64,000 nt of DNA from VRUE01 sp963805455 (GCA_963805455.1 CAWDUJ010000002.1:1-64000); one strand, 5' to 3'. Positions 48,891-58,464 are shown, numbered from the stretch's first letter. Program-made: numbers and translations. The notes: generated by a model not told the origin, from the letters alone.

Positions 48891-50356
48891 CCGGCCGCCG
48901 GCCAAAGATCCTCGGCAAACTGCGCGGCTCCTCGGGATCCGCCTCCTCCGACTACGGCAAAACCGCCGGTTTCCTCGCGGTCGGCGTCGGCCTCACCGGG
49001 GTGATCACCTACGTCTACTTCTTCATCGCCTCGCACGTCCTCTCGAAGGACGACTACGGCGAAATCACGGTTCTCTGGTCGGCGGTCTTCATCACCGTCT
49101 CGACCCTCTACCGGCCGATCGATCAGCTCCTCTCGCGCCACATCTCCGAACACCTGGCGAAGGGCGAACCGGTGCGGGAGCCGGTCCTTGTCGCGACCAA
49201 GATCCAGCTCAGCCTCGCCGCGACCTTCGCAGTCGTCACGCTCGCGCTGCGCGGGCCGATCCAGGACGGTCTCCTCAACGGCAACGAAACCCTCTACTGG
49301 ATCTACCTCTCGGCGGTCCTCTTCTACGCCGCCAGCTACTTCGCCCGCGGCTACCTCGCCGGACACCGGAGCTTCGGCCTGTTCACGGCGCTGATCCTCT
49401 CCGAGTCGTGCTTCAGGACGATCTTCGCGGTGCTGGTCGCGGTCAGCATCCTCGAAGGCCAGTCGGCGGTCGCGATCGGGATCGTCGCCGCCCCGGCCCT
49501 GAGCCTGATGGTCGTCCCCCTCGCCTTCGCCCGGAAAGCGCGAAACGCCAAAGGTCAGCCCGGCATCCCCGGAAACGGATCTGCGGAGATGCCGGAATCG
49601 CCCGACGATGTTCGCAATCTGCCATCTCCGGAGTCGGGCGATGGTCAGGGTCAGTTCTCGTTGGCGCGCGGGACTGGGTTCGCGGCTTCGGTGCTGGTGA
49701 TCATGTTCAGCGAACAGGTGATGCTGAACGCCGGCCCGCTCATCGTCCGCGCCTTCGAGGGGGCGGCCGCGGCCGGCTTCATCTTCAACGTGCTGATGAT
49801 CGCGCGGGCGCCCCTGCAGCTCTTCCAGGCGGTCTCGACCAGCATCCTTCCCCACCTCACCAGCCTCCACGCCAGCGACGACCCCGGCAGCGAGGACGAC
49901 TTCCACAGCTCGGTGCGGATGGTGATCGGCGCGATCGCGGCCTTTACCGCCCTCGTCGCCGTCGTCGTCCTGATCGCCGGGCCGAAGCTGATGCAGCTCG
50001 CGTTCAGCAACAAGTTCAGCTACGACCGCGGCGGCCTGCTGCTGATCACCCTCGGGATGGGCCTCTACCTCTCCTCGGTGACGATCAACCAGGCCTGCGT
50101 CGCGCAGGGCCAGGTGCGGCGCGCCTCGGTGCGCTGGATCGGATGCGCGGCCTTCTTCATCGGGTGGTGCGTGCTGCCGCTGATCTCAGAAGAGTTCCGG
50201 CGGGTCGAGATCGGGTTCGCCGTCACCGCCGGCCTGCTGCTGACCCTTCTCTTCATCATCTATCGCCGCCCGCACGTGCGGGCCGAGGACATCCCGCTGG
50301 CGGGTTCGACCGAGGAGCTAGAGACCCGCCTGGCAGCCGCCGAAGAGGGCGCGTAG
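48887..50356 (+). CDS. Polysaccharide flippase (Wzx/MATE-like)
   Basis: The 489-residue product is a polytopic membrane protein with about 12 helices, of the oligosaccharide-flippase type of the MOP superfamily. The first helix set is GFLAVGVGLTGVITYVYFFI; later ones are repeated in two similar halves. A hydrophilic loop of about 40 residues (residues 215-255) precedes the second half. It would move lipid-linked sugars to the outer leaflet. It starts with TTG overlapping the glycosyltransferase stop, so the two work in one pathway. A polymerase or ligase is not seen nearby. Confidence 0.82.
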   Translation: MTGRRPKILGKLRGSSGSASSDYGKTAGFLAVGVGLTGVITYVYFFIASHVLSKDDYGEITVLWSAVFITVSTLYRPIDQLLSRHISEHLAKGEPVREPVLVATKIQLSLAATFAVVTLALRGPIQDGLLNGNETLYWIYLSAVLFYAASYFARGYLAGHRSFGLFTALILSESCFRTIFAVLVAVSILEGQSAVAIGIVAAPALSLMVVPLAFARKARNAKGQPGIPGNGSAEMPESPDDVRNLPSPESGDGQGQFSLARGTGFAASVLVIMFSEQVMLNAGPLIVRAFEGAAAAGFIFNVLMIARAPLQLFQAVSTSILPHLTSLHASDDPGSEDDFHSSVRMVIGAIAAFTALVAVVVLIAGPKLMQLAFSNKFSYDRGGLLLITLGMGLYLSSVTINQACVAQGQVRRASVRWIGCAAFFIGWCVLPLISEEFRRVEIGFAVTAGLLLTLLFIIYRRPHVRAEDIPLAGSTEELETRLAAAEEGA

Positions 50357-50359
50357 TAC

Positions 50360-50407
50360 ATGAGCGCGGCGCGAGCAAAGCGCGATAGGTGTGATGGGAG
50401 AGCATGA
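50360..50407 (+). other. Short MSA-type frame before the antiporter
   Basis: A 15-codon frame (MSAARAKRDRCDGRA) starts 4 bases after the flippase stop and spans the antiporter start. Its bases ATGAGCGCGG and GAGCAAAGCGCGA match those of the frames before rpmB and ribBA. It may be a further member of that repeat class rather than a translated peptide. Confidence 0.35.
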
Positions 50408-52190
50408 CGCCGAGCTGATCCTCGTCGCCGGCGCCCTCCTCGCCGCCGGCATCGTCGGGGCGCTCCTCGCCGACCGAATCAGGATCCCCGGCCTGCTGCT
50501 GTTCCTCGGGCTGGGGATGCTCGCCGGCTCGGAGGGGATCGGCGGGATCGACTTCAACAACGCCGAGCTCGCCCGCACCCTTGGGACGATCGCCCTCGTC
50601 CTGATCCTGTTCGAGGGCGGTCTCACCGCCGGATGGCCGGAGATCCGCCCGGTTCTCGGAACCGCGGCATCGCTGGCGACCGTCGGCACCGTTATCACCG
50701 CCGTCGTCACAGGCCTCGCGGCGAAGTGGATCTTCGACTTCGGGACCCTCGAAGGGATGCTGGCGGGGGCGGCGGTCGCCGCCACCGACTCGGCCGCGAT
50801 CTTCGCCGTCCTGCGCCGCTCGACGCTCGAGAAACCGCTCGCCCGCGCGCTCGAGGGCGAGTCCGGGATGAACGACCCGGTCGCGCTGCTGCTGGTGATC
50901 GGGTTCATCGAATGGATCCAGGTGCCCGGCTTCGGGATCGCCGACATGATCGGCCTCGAGGCGCTCAAACTGAGCATCGGGATAGTCGTCGGCGTCGTCC
51001 TCGGCCGGGTCTCGGTCGCCGCCTTCAGGCGCGTCCGCTTCCCCACCGACGGGATCTATCCGGTCGCGACGATCGCGATCGCAGCTCTCGCCTACGGGAT
51101 CGCCGAGGTCGCCCACGGCTCCGGCCTGCTGGCCACCTATCTCACGGCCCTCGCCCTCGGCGGCGCCCGGATCCCGGCCCGGAGGACGATCGTCGCCTTC
51201 CACGAGGGCCTCGGCTGGGTCGCCCAGATCAGCCTCTTCATCCTGCTCGGGCTGCTGGTCTTCCCGAGCACGCTCGGCGACGTCGCCTGGGAAGCGCTGG
51301 CGCTCTCCGCGGTCCTGATCCTCGTCGCCCGGCCGCTGGGGGCATTCGTCGCGACGCTCTTCACGTCCCTCAACATCCGCGAGCGGGCGATGCTCGGGTG
51401 GGCGGGGCTTCGCGGCGCGACCCCGATCTGGCTCGCGACCTTCCCGGTGGTCGCCGGCGTCGCCGAGTCGGGCGAGGTGTTCTCGATCGTCTTCTTCGTC
51501 GTCGTCACCTCGACCCTGATCCAGGGGGCGACCTTCGAGCCGATCGCGATCCGCCTCGGCCTGACGACCGACGAGCCGGCGCTGCCGCGCCGCCTGCTCG
51601 AGTCGGGGCGGATCCGCGGCATGGGTGGCGACGTGATCGCCTACAAACTGCGCCCCGGATCCGCCGCCTCCGGCCACATGGTCCGCGAACTCGGGCTTCC
51701 CCGCGAAGCGCTGCTCAACGTCATCGTCCGCGACGGCCACGCGATCCCGCCGCGTGGGTCGACCGAGGTCCGCGACGGCGACGAGCTCCACATCCTCGTC
51801 CGCCAGGAGCTGCGCGACGAGGTCGAGGGGCTGATCCGGCGCTGGCAGGACGGCCCGATCGGCGAGCCCGCCCCGCCGCTTATGCCCCCCCGCGGCTCGC
51901 CCCAGATCTTCTCCGTCGGCCCGCCGAGCCAGGTCGACGACCCGTGCGCCCCCAGCCGGGTCGCCGACATCCCCGTGGTGGCGATCCTCCGCAGCCGTCG
52001 CGACCGTTCCAGCGCCCTGGTCAACCTCGCCGACGGCCGCTACGCGGTGACCTCGGAGGAGGTCGTCGCGGTCGGCGGCCGCCAGGCGGTCGCCCGTTGG
52101 TGCGAGCGACGAGCCGAACGCAGCGGCGACGATCCCGCCGAGCGGGCCTGGTGGCAGGAGCTCATCGGCGCATTGATCGCCAGGGGCTGA
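50391..52190 (+). CDS. Potassium/proton antiporter (CPA family) with RCK_C domain
   Basis: The 599-residue product has about 12 transmembrane helices in residues 5-400. The core motif is ATDSAAIFAVLRRS near residue 135, with the family Asp, followed by GESGMNDPVALLL, including the ND pair of K+/H+ and Na+/H+ exchangers. After the membrane part, residues 420-490 form a TrkA-C (RCK_C) cytoplasmic domain (VIAYKLRPGSAASG to DELHILVRQE), which usually responds to nucleotides. The tail of about 100 residues is not recognised. The start is GTG or the following ATG. It follows the glycosyltransferase/flippase pair and may be cotranscribed. Confidence 0.88.
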   Translation: MMGEHDAELILVAGALLAAGIVGALLADRIRIPGLLLFLGLGMLAGSEGIGGIDFNNAELARTLGTIALVLILFEGGLTAGWPEIRPVLGTAASLATVGTVITAVVTGLAAKWIFDFGTLEGMLAGAAVAATDSAAIFAVLRRSTLEKPLARALEGESGMNDPVALLLVIGFIEWIQVPGFGIADMIGLEALKLSIGIVVGVVLGRVSVAAFRRVRFPTDGIYPVATIAIAALAYGIAEVAHGSGLLATYLTALALGGARIPARRTIVAFHEGLGWVAQISLFILLGLLVFPSTLGDVAWEALALSAVLILVARPLGAFVATLFTSLNIRERAMLGWAGLRGATPIWLATFPVVAGVAESGEVFSIVFFVVVTSTLIQGATFEPIAIRLGLTTDEPALPRRLLESGRIRGMGGDVIAYKLRPGSAASGHMVRELGLPREALLNVIVRDGHAIPPRGSTEVRDGDELHILVRQELRDEVEGLIRRWQDGPIGEPAPPLMPPRGSPQIFSVGPPSQVDDPCAPSRVADIPVVAILRSRRDRSSALVNLADGRYAVTSEEVVAVGGRQAVARWCERRAERSGDDPAERAWWQELIGALIARG

Positions 52191-52240
52191 GAATCAGTTC
52201 CGCCCAGGGCTCCCCAGAATCAATTCCGCCCAGGGCTCCC
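52190..52240 (+). repeat. Tandem 25-bp duplication
   Basis: AGAATCAGTTCCGCCCAGGGCTCCC (52190-52214) is followed after one base by the same 25 bp with one change (A for G; 52216-52240). It begins on the last base of the antiporter stop. GAATCAATTCCGCC within the second copy is the same string as in the dispersed repeat at rnc. It is noncoding, in the 150-bp gap before the convergent rpe. Confidence 0.9.
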
Positions 52241-52340
52241 TTCGGTCGCCCTATGCGGGTGAGGCGGCGATCTCCGCCCGCCCGCGCACGCAAAGGAATC
52301 AGATATGGATGCGCCCCGGTCGGGCTACGGATGAGTCCTT

Positions 52341-53036
52341 CTACACCGCGTTAGCGGCGGCGGCGATCTCGGTGTAGGCGGCGGCGGGGTCGTCGGTGCC
52401 GAAGACGGCCGAGCCGGCGACGAAGAGCGTGGCGCCGGCGTCGGCGACCGAGCCCGCGGTCGAGGCGTCGATCCCGCCGTCGACCTCGATCCGGGCGTCG
52501 CCGACGACCTGCTTGAGGCGGGCGACCTTGTCGGGGGAGCCGGGGATGAACGGCTGTCCGCCCCATCCCGGGTTGACCGTCATGCAGAGGACGATGTCGG
52601 CGACCCCGCGGAGCTCGGCGACGGCATCGGCGGGAGTGCCGGGAGTGATCGCCACCCCGGCAAAACAGCCGAGCTCGCGGATCGCGGTCAGGGTCCGGTT
52701 CGCGTGCGGCGTCGCCTCGAGGTGGAAGGTGATCGAGTCGGCTCCTGCCTCGGCGAAGGCCTCGATCTGGCGGTCGGGCTCGGCGATCATCAGGTGGACG
52801 TCGAGCGCGGCGCCGGCCTCGTGAACCTGGTCGGCGATCGAGGCGGCGACCAGCGGTCCGATCGTGATCGGCGGGACGAAGCGGCCGTCCATCACGTCGA
52901 AGTGGATCACCCGGGCGCCTGCGTCCAGCACCTCGGATAGCTGGGAGCCGAGCTTCGAGAAGTCGGCGGAGAGGATCGACGGCGCCACTCGGCGCTCGCC
53001 GATCAGTCCCGCCATCCGCCCGCTCATCGTCGCCAC
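52341..53036 (-). CDS. rpe: Ribulose-phosphate 3-epimerase
   Basis: The 231-residue product is a TIM-barrel enzyme interconverting ribulose-5-P and xylulose-5-P. It shows APSILSADFSKLG, then HFDVMDGRFVPPITIGP with the metal ligands His and Asp, DVHLMI with the next His, MTVNPGWGGQPF and EVDGGI. All catalytic metal residues are seen. The start could be the ATG seven codons later (MAGLIGERR). It follows the zinc-ribbon gene by 4 bp in the priA-def-fmt-rsmB series, the usual neighbour of rib genes. Confidence 0.95.
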   Translation of the reverse strand: MATMSGRMAGLIGERRVAPSILSADFSKLGSQLSEVLDAGARVIHFDVMDGRFVPPITIGPLVAASIADQVHEAGAALDVHLMIAEPDRQIEAFAEAGADSITFHLEATPHANRTLTAIRELGCFAGVAITPGTPADAVAELRGVADIVLCMTVNPGWGGQPFIPGSPDKVARLKQVVGDARIEVDGGIDASTAGSVADAGATLFVAGSAVFGTDDPAAAYTEIAAAANAV

Positions 53037-53040
53037 ATCC

Positions 53041-53280
53041 TCAGACGTGTTTCAGCATCGAATCGCCGCAGGTCTGGCATTTCATGTCCTCGGTGCTGCT
53101 CATTCGCGCGATCGTCTGGTGTTCGCCGCAGTTGGGGCACTGGGAGACCAGCTCGAAGCGGCGCAGACAGTACACGCAGCGGAAGCGGCCCGGGAGCTGC
53201 GTCGGCCGCAGCCACGGTTCGCCGCAGCCGGGACATGCCGCCCGCCGCAGGGCCGGCTCTTTGGACTCGGAATCGCTCAT
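53041..53280 (-). CDS. Small zinc-ribbon protein
   Basis: The 79-residue product has four Cys pairs: CPGC, CVYC, CPNC and CQTC, at residues 16-70. They would form two zinc ribbons. No other domain is present. It lies between rsmB and rpe, with 3-4 bp gaps, so it is probably cotranscribed. Proteins of this type often bind RNA or act as adaptors; I do not know a specific function. Confidence 0.7.
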   Translation of the reverse strand: MSDSESKEPALRRAACPGCGEPWLRPTQLPGRFRCVYCLRRFELVSQCPNCGEHQTIARMSSTEDMKCQTCGDSMLKHV

Positions 53281-53283
53281 CCC

Positions 53284-54648
53284 CTAATCATCCCGCCTCA
53301 GGCGGCTGATGAAGAAACCGGTGGTGCTATCTCGGTCGGGACGGATCTGCAGGCAGCGACGGTCCTGGTGGGAGGCGAGAGCCGGGGCGAGCGCGCCGAG
53401 GTCCTCGATCTCGAGCCGCGGCAGCTTCCGCTCCGCCGAGTCCTCTCGCAGAGCCGCGACCCGGTCCTCGTTCTCGCGGCGGGAGATCGTGCAGGTCGCG
53501 TAGACAAGCGTTCCCCCGGGGCGTAGCGACTCGGCGGCGCGGGCGAGGATCCCGCTTTGGACCTCGGCCAGGCGCTCGATCCCCTGCTGGGTCTTGCGCC
53601 ACCGCGCGTCGGGCCGCGAGGCGAGGGCGCCGAGGTCCGAGCAGGGCGCATCGACGAGGACCCGGTCGAATCCGGGCGCGATCGCGCCGGCCGTGGCATC
53701 GGCCTCGACGACGGTGACGGTTCGGAGCCCGAGCCTCCCGGCCTGGGCCGCAACATCGGCGGCGCGGGCGGCGTCGAGCTCGACCGACATCGTCTCGCCG
53801 CGTCCGCCCATCCGCTCGGCGATCTGGCCGGTCTTGATCCCGGGCCCGGCGCAGAGGTCGAGGACGTGCTCGCCGGGCTGGGGGTCGAGGACCTCGACGA
53901 CCGCGGCCGAGCCCCGGCTCTGCGGGGTCAGCTCCCCCGCCGCGATCCGCGCCAGCGCCCCCTCACCCATTCTCCCCTCGAGGACGAGCATCTCCGGCGC
54001 TGCGAGCGGCCACTCGGCGGCCGCGGGGGCGACGTCGACCCCTTCCTCACGGAGCGCCGCCGCGGTCTCATCGCGGCTCTCGGGCTTGGCGCGGAATGCG
54101 ACCTCGGCCGGCTCGTTGCAGGCGGCGAGCATCGACCGCGCGGCATCGGGCCCGAGCTCCTCCCACCACATCCGCGCCAGCCAGAGCGGCGCCGAGTGGG
54201 CGACCGCGGCGCGCTCGGGCGTGGAGTCGTCGTCGAGCAGGGCGGCGGTGAGCTCGGCCCGCTCGCGCGTGGCCCGCCGCAAGACCGCGTTGACGAGGCC
54301 CGTGGCGTGGGCGGCCCCGGCGGCCCTGACCGACTCGACGGCCTGGTCGACGGCGGCATGGTCGGGGGTGGAATCGCCGAAAAGGAGCTCGAACAACCCC
54401 AACCTGAGGGCTGCCAGCACCGGCGGGTCGAGGCGTTGGGGCGGCCTGCTCGAGAGCCGGGCGATCGCGGCGTCAGCCGTCGCCCGCCGCTGGACCGCGC
54501 CGTAGGCGAGCCGCTGCGCCTGGGCCCGCTCGCGGCCGCTCAGCCCCTTGGAGTCGGCGGCGGCGCGGAAGGCCCGCTCGGTGAAGGCACCGTCCTCGAA
54601 GGTCTCCCTGACGACCTCGAGCGCGACCGCCCGAGCCTCGGTGATCAC
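53284..54648 (-). CDS. rsmB: 16S rRNA (cytosine967-C5)-methyltransferase
   Basis: The 454-residue product has an N-terminal NusB-like RNA-binding domain (residues 1-140) and a C-terminal Rossmann methyltransferase domain. The SAM site is LDLCAGPGIKTGQIAERMGG, the catalytic motif DAPCSDLG carries one Cys and YATCTISRREN holds the second. This two-Cys pattern is the m5C mechanism. The start is GTG, overlapping the fmt stop by 4 nt. It is in the priA-def-fmt-rsmB set as in most bacteria. Confidence 0.94.
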   Translation of the reverse strand: MITEARAVALEVVRETFEDGAFTERAFRAAADSKGLSGRERAQAQRLAYGAVQRRATADAAIARLSSRPPQRLDPPVLAALRLGLFELLFGDSTPDHAAVDQAVESVRAAGAAHATGLVNAVLRRATRERAELTAALLDDDSTPERAAVAHSAPLWLARMWWEELGPDAARSMLAACNEPAEVAFRAKPESRDETAAALREEGVDVAPAAAEWPLAAPEMLVLEGRMGEGALARIAAGELTPQSRGSAAVVEVLDPQPGEHVLDLCAGPGIKTGQIAERMGGRGETMSVELDAARAADVAAQAGRLGLRTVTVVEADATAGAIAPGFDRVLVDAPCSDLGALASRPDARWRKTQQGIERLAEVQSGILARAAESLRPGGTLVYATCTISRRENEDRVAALREDSAERKLPRLEIEDLGALAPALASHQDRRCLQIRPDRDSTTGFFISRLRRDD

Positions 54649-55550
54649 AGCTTCGGCAGCGAGTGGCCGCGGAGGAACGCTTCCGCCTCCATCGGCTTGC
54701 CGCCCTCCGGCTGGACAACCTCGAGCCGCAGGGTCCCGCGTCCGCAGCCGAGCAGCAGCGCCCCCCACTCGGCGCGGAGGGTCCCCTTGCGGACCGCGGT
54801 GTCGACCGGCCGCGCGCGCCGCACCCCGAGCCGCTTGCCCTCGGCGGTCTCGAGATAGGCGCCGACGTGTGGCGTCAGAGCACGGACCGTGCGGGCCAGC
54901 TCGATCGCCGGGCGGGCGGGATCGAGGCGCCGCTCGGCGGGATCGATCTTCTCGGCGTAGGTGGCCTCGGAGTCGTCCTGCGCCTCGAAGCTGAGGTCGC
55001 CGGACTCGAGCCGGTCGAGGCTCCTGACCAGCAGGCTGGCGCCGACCTCCTCGAGGCGGCCCGAGACGGCCTCAAAATCGTCGTCGGCGCCAATCGCGAT
55101 CTCCTCGCGGAGCGCGACAGGGCCCGAGTCGAGGCCCTCTGTCAGTTTCATCACGCAGACGCCGGTCCGCTCGTCCCCGGCCATGATCGCCCGCTCGATC
55201 GGCGCCGCGCCGCGCCAGCGGGGCAGCAGGGACGGGTGGACGTTGATCAACGGCAGCTCGCTCAGGAGCGGCTCGCGGATCAGCTGCCCGAAGGCGCAGA
55301 CGACGACCGCCTCCGGGCGGGCGGCGCGAATCCGCTCGAGCTCGGCCTCGACGTTGACGTCACCGGTCTGGGCCAGCTCGATCCCGAGCTCCCGCGCGGC
55401 CTCGGCGGCGGGGGGCGGCAGCTCCTGTCTGCCGCGGCCACGACGGCTGTCGGGAGGGGTGACGACGAGCGCCGGGCGATGCGGGCTCCCGGCCAGGCCC
55501 CTGAGCACCGCAGCCGCGAACTCGGAGGTACCGAGGAAGGCGGTCCTCAC
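54645..55550 (-). CDS. fmt: Methionyl-tRNA formyltransferase
   Basis: The 301-residue product adds the formyl group to initiator Met-tRNA. The signature SLLPRWRGAAPI (residues 107-118) is intact, with NVHPSL before it containing the catalytic Asn and His. The conserved Asp is in GLDSG, and the C-terminal tRNA-binding barrel starts near residue 200. It overlaps def (ATGA) and rsmB (GTGA), forming a coupled operon for making and removing N-formyl Met. Confidence 0.96.
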   Translation of the reverse strand: MRTAFLGTSEFAAAVLRGLAGSPHRPALVVTPPDSRRGRGRQELPPPAAEAARELGIELAQTGDVNVEAELERIRAARPEAVVVCAFGQLIREPLLSELPLINVHPSLLPRWRGAAPIERAIMAGDERTGVCVMKLTEGLDSGPVALREEIAIGADDDFEAVSGRLEEVGASLLVRSLDRLESGDLSFEAQDDSEATYAEKIDPAERRLDPARPAIELARTVRALTPHVGAYLETAEGKRLGVRRARPVDTAVRKGTLRAEWGALLLGCGRGTLRLEVVQPEGGKPMEAEAFLRGHSLPKL

Positions 55551-56194
55551 GCGTCGGTTCGGGGCTCGCGATGGGAGGGCTCCGACTCCTCCACTTCCTC
55601 ATCCTCGTCGCCGGAGGGGCTGTAGCTGCCGCCTTCGCGCAGCGCCCGCAGCGCGGCCTTGCGCTGGTCGCGCGGGGCCCGGTCGAGAATCAGGACACCA
55701 TCGAGATGGTCGATCTCGTGCTGGAGTACCCGGGCCTCGAGCCCGGACGCCTCGAGCGTCACCCGTTCGCCATCGACATCGAGGCCGCTGAGCCTGGCAT
55801 GGAGCGCGCGCTCGACGTCCATCGCGACCCCCGGGAGGCTGAGGCAGCCCTCCTCGGCGACGACGACGTCGTCCGACATCCACTCGATCGTCGGGTTGAC
55901 CAGCGCCGTCGGCTCCGGGTCGCGCCCGGCCTGGAAGACCAGCATGCGTCGCAGGATCCCGACCTGGGTCGCGGCGAGGCCGACGCCGAGACCGTCGCGC
56001 ATGATCCCGATCATCCGCTCGACCTCGGCCCGCAGCTCGGGGCCGAACTCGGCCACCTCCGACGCCCTGCTCTTCAGGACCGGGTCGCCGAACTTCAGCA
56101 CCTGCGCGAGCGCCGCTTCGCGGCGCTCCAGAAGTTCATCTTCGATCCTCTCGCGCTCGGCCTGCTCGGGGCCGACAGCCTGCTCATCGCTCAC
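55547..56194 (-). CDS. def: Peptide deformylase
   Basis: The 215-residue product removes the formyl group from nascent peptides. The three family motifs are GVGLAATQVG (residues 70-79), EEGCLSLPG with the metal Cys, and QHEIDHLDGVL with the two metal His residues and catalytic Glu. It has an N-terminal helix of about 25 residues and an acidic C-terminal tail of 45 residues that is not conserved. It overlaps fmt by 4 nt. Confidence 0.96.
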   Translation of the reverse strand: MSDEQAVGPEQAERERIEDELLERREAALAQVLKFGDPVLKSRASEVAEFGPELRAEVERMIGIMRDGLGVGLAATQVGILRRMLVFQAGRDPEPTALVNPTIEWMSDDVVVAEEGCLSLPGVAMDVERALHARLSGLDVDGERVTLEASGLEARVLQHEIDHLDGVLILDRAPRDQRKAALRALREGGSYSPSGDEDEEVEESEPSHREPRTDA

Positions 56195-56224
56195 GAAACC
56201 AAGTCTATGGATCGCGGCGAACGC

Positions 56225-58429
56225 CTATTGGGGATCGACGTCGACGCCGATCGCCACCTCGCGCAGGCCGCGGTCGGAAGCCAGCCCCTCGACCGCGTCG
56301 CGAACCGCGGCGACGGTCCGCTCGCGATCATCGGCCTTGGTCATCAGCCGGCGGCGATGACGGCCCCGGACCTTGAACATCGGCGCCGGGCCGAGCAGAT
56401 CGGTCCCGTCCGGGATCGTCTCGACGAGGCGGCCCGCCAGCCCCCTCGCCGCAGCGTCGAGTCGCTCCTCGGACTCCGCCCGCAGCACGACCCGGACCAG
56501 GTTCGAGAACGGCGGGTAGCGCAGCGCGCGGCGGCGCTCGATCTCGATCCCGAGGAATCCGGCGGCGTCGTGCCGGGCCGCGTGGGCGACGCTGGGAGCG
56601 CTCGGGGCCAGGGTCTGGACGACCACCCTGCCGCCGGCATCGCCGCGCCCGCTGCGACCGGCGAGCTGGGTGATCATCGCGAAGGTCCGCTCGGCGGCGC
56701 GGAAGTCGGGGAACCGCAGGGTCCCGTCGGCGTCGACAATCGCGCTCAGGGTGACCTCCGGGAAGTCGTGGCCCTTGGCGACCATCTGGGTGCCGACGAG
56801 GACCGCGCTCTCAGCCTCGCCGAAGGCGGCCAGGATCCGGGCGTGGGCGCCGCGCCCGGAGGCGACATCGGAGTCAAGCCGGAACACCGGCATCGGGTCG
56901 AGGCGGCGGGCCAGCAGCGCCTCGAGCTGCTCGGTCCCCGCGCCAGCCTGCGAGAGCGTGGTCGAGCCGCACTCCGGGCAGGCCGAGGGCAGCGGCTCCG
57001 AGTGAGCGCAGTGGTGACAGACGAGGCGGCCGGCGCCGCGGTGGACGATCGCCGAGACGTCGCAGTTGGGACAGCCCCAGTGGTGGCCGCAGGAGCGGCA
57101 GTTGAGCCAGGGCGCGAAGCCGCGCCGGTTGACCATCACGATCGCCTTCTCGCCGCGGCGGCGGACCTCCTCGAGCGCCTCCCAGGTCGAGGGGTGAAAC
57201 GGCCCCGAGCGTGGATCGGTCCCTCGCATGTCGACCACCTCCACCGGTGGCAGCGAGCGGCCGTCGACTCGCCGGGGGAGCTCGAGCCGGGGCAGCTCGA
57301 GCCAGCTCTCCGGGCGCGGGGTCGCGGTGCCGGCGGCGAGGACCGCGCCGCAATCTTCGGCCCGCCGCCGGGCGACCGTGCGGGCGTCATAGGCCGGGTC
57401 CCCTTCCTGCTTGTAGGAGGGGTCGTGCTCCTCGTCGATCACGATCAGCGCAAGGTCGCGGACCGGTGCGAACACCGCCGAGCGTGGCCCGACGCAGACG
57501 CTCGCCTCACCCTGGCGCAGGCGCAGCCACTCGTCGCGGCGCTCGCCCGGCGTCAGGGCCGAGTGCAGAACTGCGATCCGGTCGCCGAGCCGGGCCCGGA
57601 ACCGGGCCACAGCCTGCGGCGCGAGGCCGATCTCGGGGACGAGGACGATCGCCCCCCTTCCCCGCGCCAGCGCCGCCTCGACCGCGGCGAGGTACACCTC
57701 GGTCTTGCCCGACCCGGTGACACCGTGAATCAGCAGCTTCCGCGGCGCCCCCCGCTTGGCACCGTCGAGCGCAGCGACGATCGAGTCCACCGCGGCGCTC
57801 TGTTCGGCCAGCAGCGGCGGCGGCGAAACGGCCGCCGTGCCCACCCGTGGGTGCCCCGGGCGTCGGCGGACCGTGGAGCTGCGGGTGACGATCAGCCCGC
57901 GCTCCTCGAGCCTGCGCAGCACCTGGCGATCGGCGCCGACGGCGGCGTCGATCTCGCGAGAGGACATCTCCCCCGCCCGCAGCGCCTCGAGCGCCGCCCG
58001 CTGGCGGGCGCCGAGCCGGCCCCCGGCGGAGAGAGCCTCCTCGCCGGCGGCCGCGATCTCGGCCCGCAGCTCGGTCCGCGCCCGGACGCCGGGGCGGTTC
58101 GGCCCGATCCCGGGGGGCAGCACCAGCTGCAGCCCGCGAGAGGGGGTCGAGCAGTACTCACGGGCGACCCAGAGCCCGAGCGCGACGAGCTCGGGGGTCG
58201 CGCCGGACTCGAGCGCTTCGAGCGGCTCGGCCAGCCGCTCGGGCGGTAGCTCGGAGTGCTCAGCGAGGGCGACGACGACCCCGAGGGCGCGCTGACGGCC
58301 GAAGGGGACACGGACGATGCTGCCGACGTCGAGTCCCTCCATCTCCTCCGGCAAGCGGTAGTCGAAGGGCCCCCGCAGGGAGCGGGCGGTCGTCAACGGC
58401 TCGACCTTGGCGATCGCCATCCGACCCAC
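56225..58429 (-). CDS. priA: Primosomal protein N' (PriA helicase)
   Basis: The 734-residue product restarts stalled replication forks. The N-terminal DNA-binding domain (residues 1-110) has FDYRLPEEMEGLDVGSIVRVPFG. The helicase core has GVTGSGKTEVYL (motif I), IDEEHD (motif II) and HDFPEV with GRSGRGDAGG (motif VI). The zinc-binding Cys set is present (CRSC, CPNC, CHHC, CPEC). The Walker A is functional, unlike some actinobacterial PriA proteins that have lost ATPase motifs. The start may be four codons later. It converges on no gene and is followed by def. Confidence 0.94.
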   Translation of the reverse strand: MGRMAIAKVEPLTTARSLRGPFDYRLPEEMEGLDVGSIVRVPFGRQRALGVVVALAEHSELPPERLAEPLEALESGATPELVALGLWVAREYCSTPSRGLQLVLPPGIGPNRPGVRARTELRAEIAAAGEEALSAGGRLGARQRAALEALRAGEMSSREIDAAVGADRQVLRRLEERGLIVTRSSTVRRRPGHPRVGTAAVSPPPLLAEQSAAVDSIVAALDGAKRGAPRKLLIHGVTGSGKTEVYLAAVEAALARGRGAIVLVPEIGLAPQAVARFRARLGDRIAVLHSALTPGERRDEWLRLRQGEASVCVGPRSAVFAPVRDLALIVIDEEHDPSYKQEGDPAYDARTVARRRAEDCGAVLAAGTATPRPESWLELPRLELPRRVDGRSLPPVEVVDMRGTDPRSGPFHPSTWEALEEVRRRGEKAIVMVNRRGFAPWLNCRSCGHHWGCPNCDVSAIVHRGAGRLVCHHCAHSEPLPSACPECGSTTLSQAGAGTEQLEALLARRLDPMPVFRLDSDVASGRGAHARILAAFGEAESAVLVGTQMVAKGHDFPEVTLSAIVDADGTLRFPDFRAAERTFAMITQLAGRSGRGDAGGRVVVQTLAPSAPSVAHAARHDAAGFLGIEIERRRALRYPPFSNLVRVVLRAESEERLDAAARGLAGRLVETIPDGTDLLGPAPMFKVRGRHRRRLMTKADDRERTVAAVRDAVEGLASDRGLREVAIGVDVDPQ

Positions 58430-58464
58430 GGTATGGAGGATCGCGGACGCCCACCGGCACGGAT

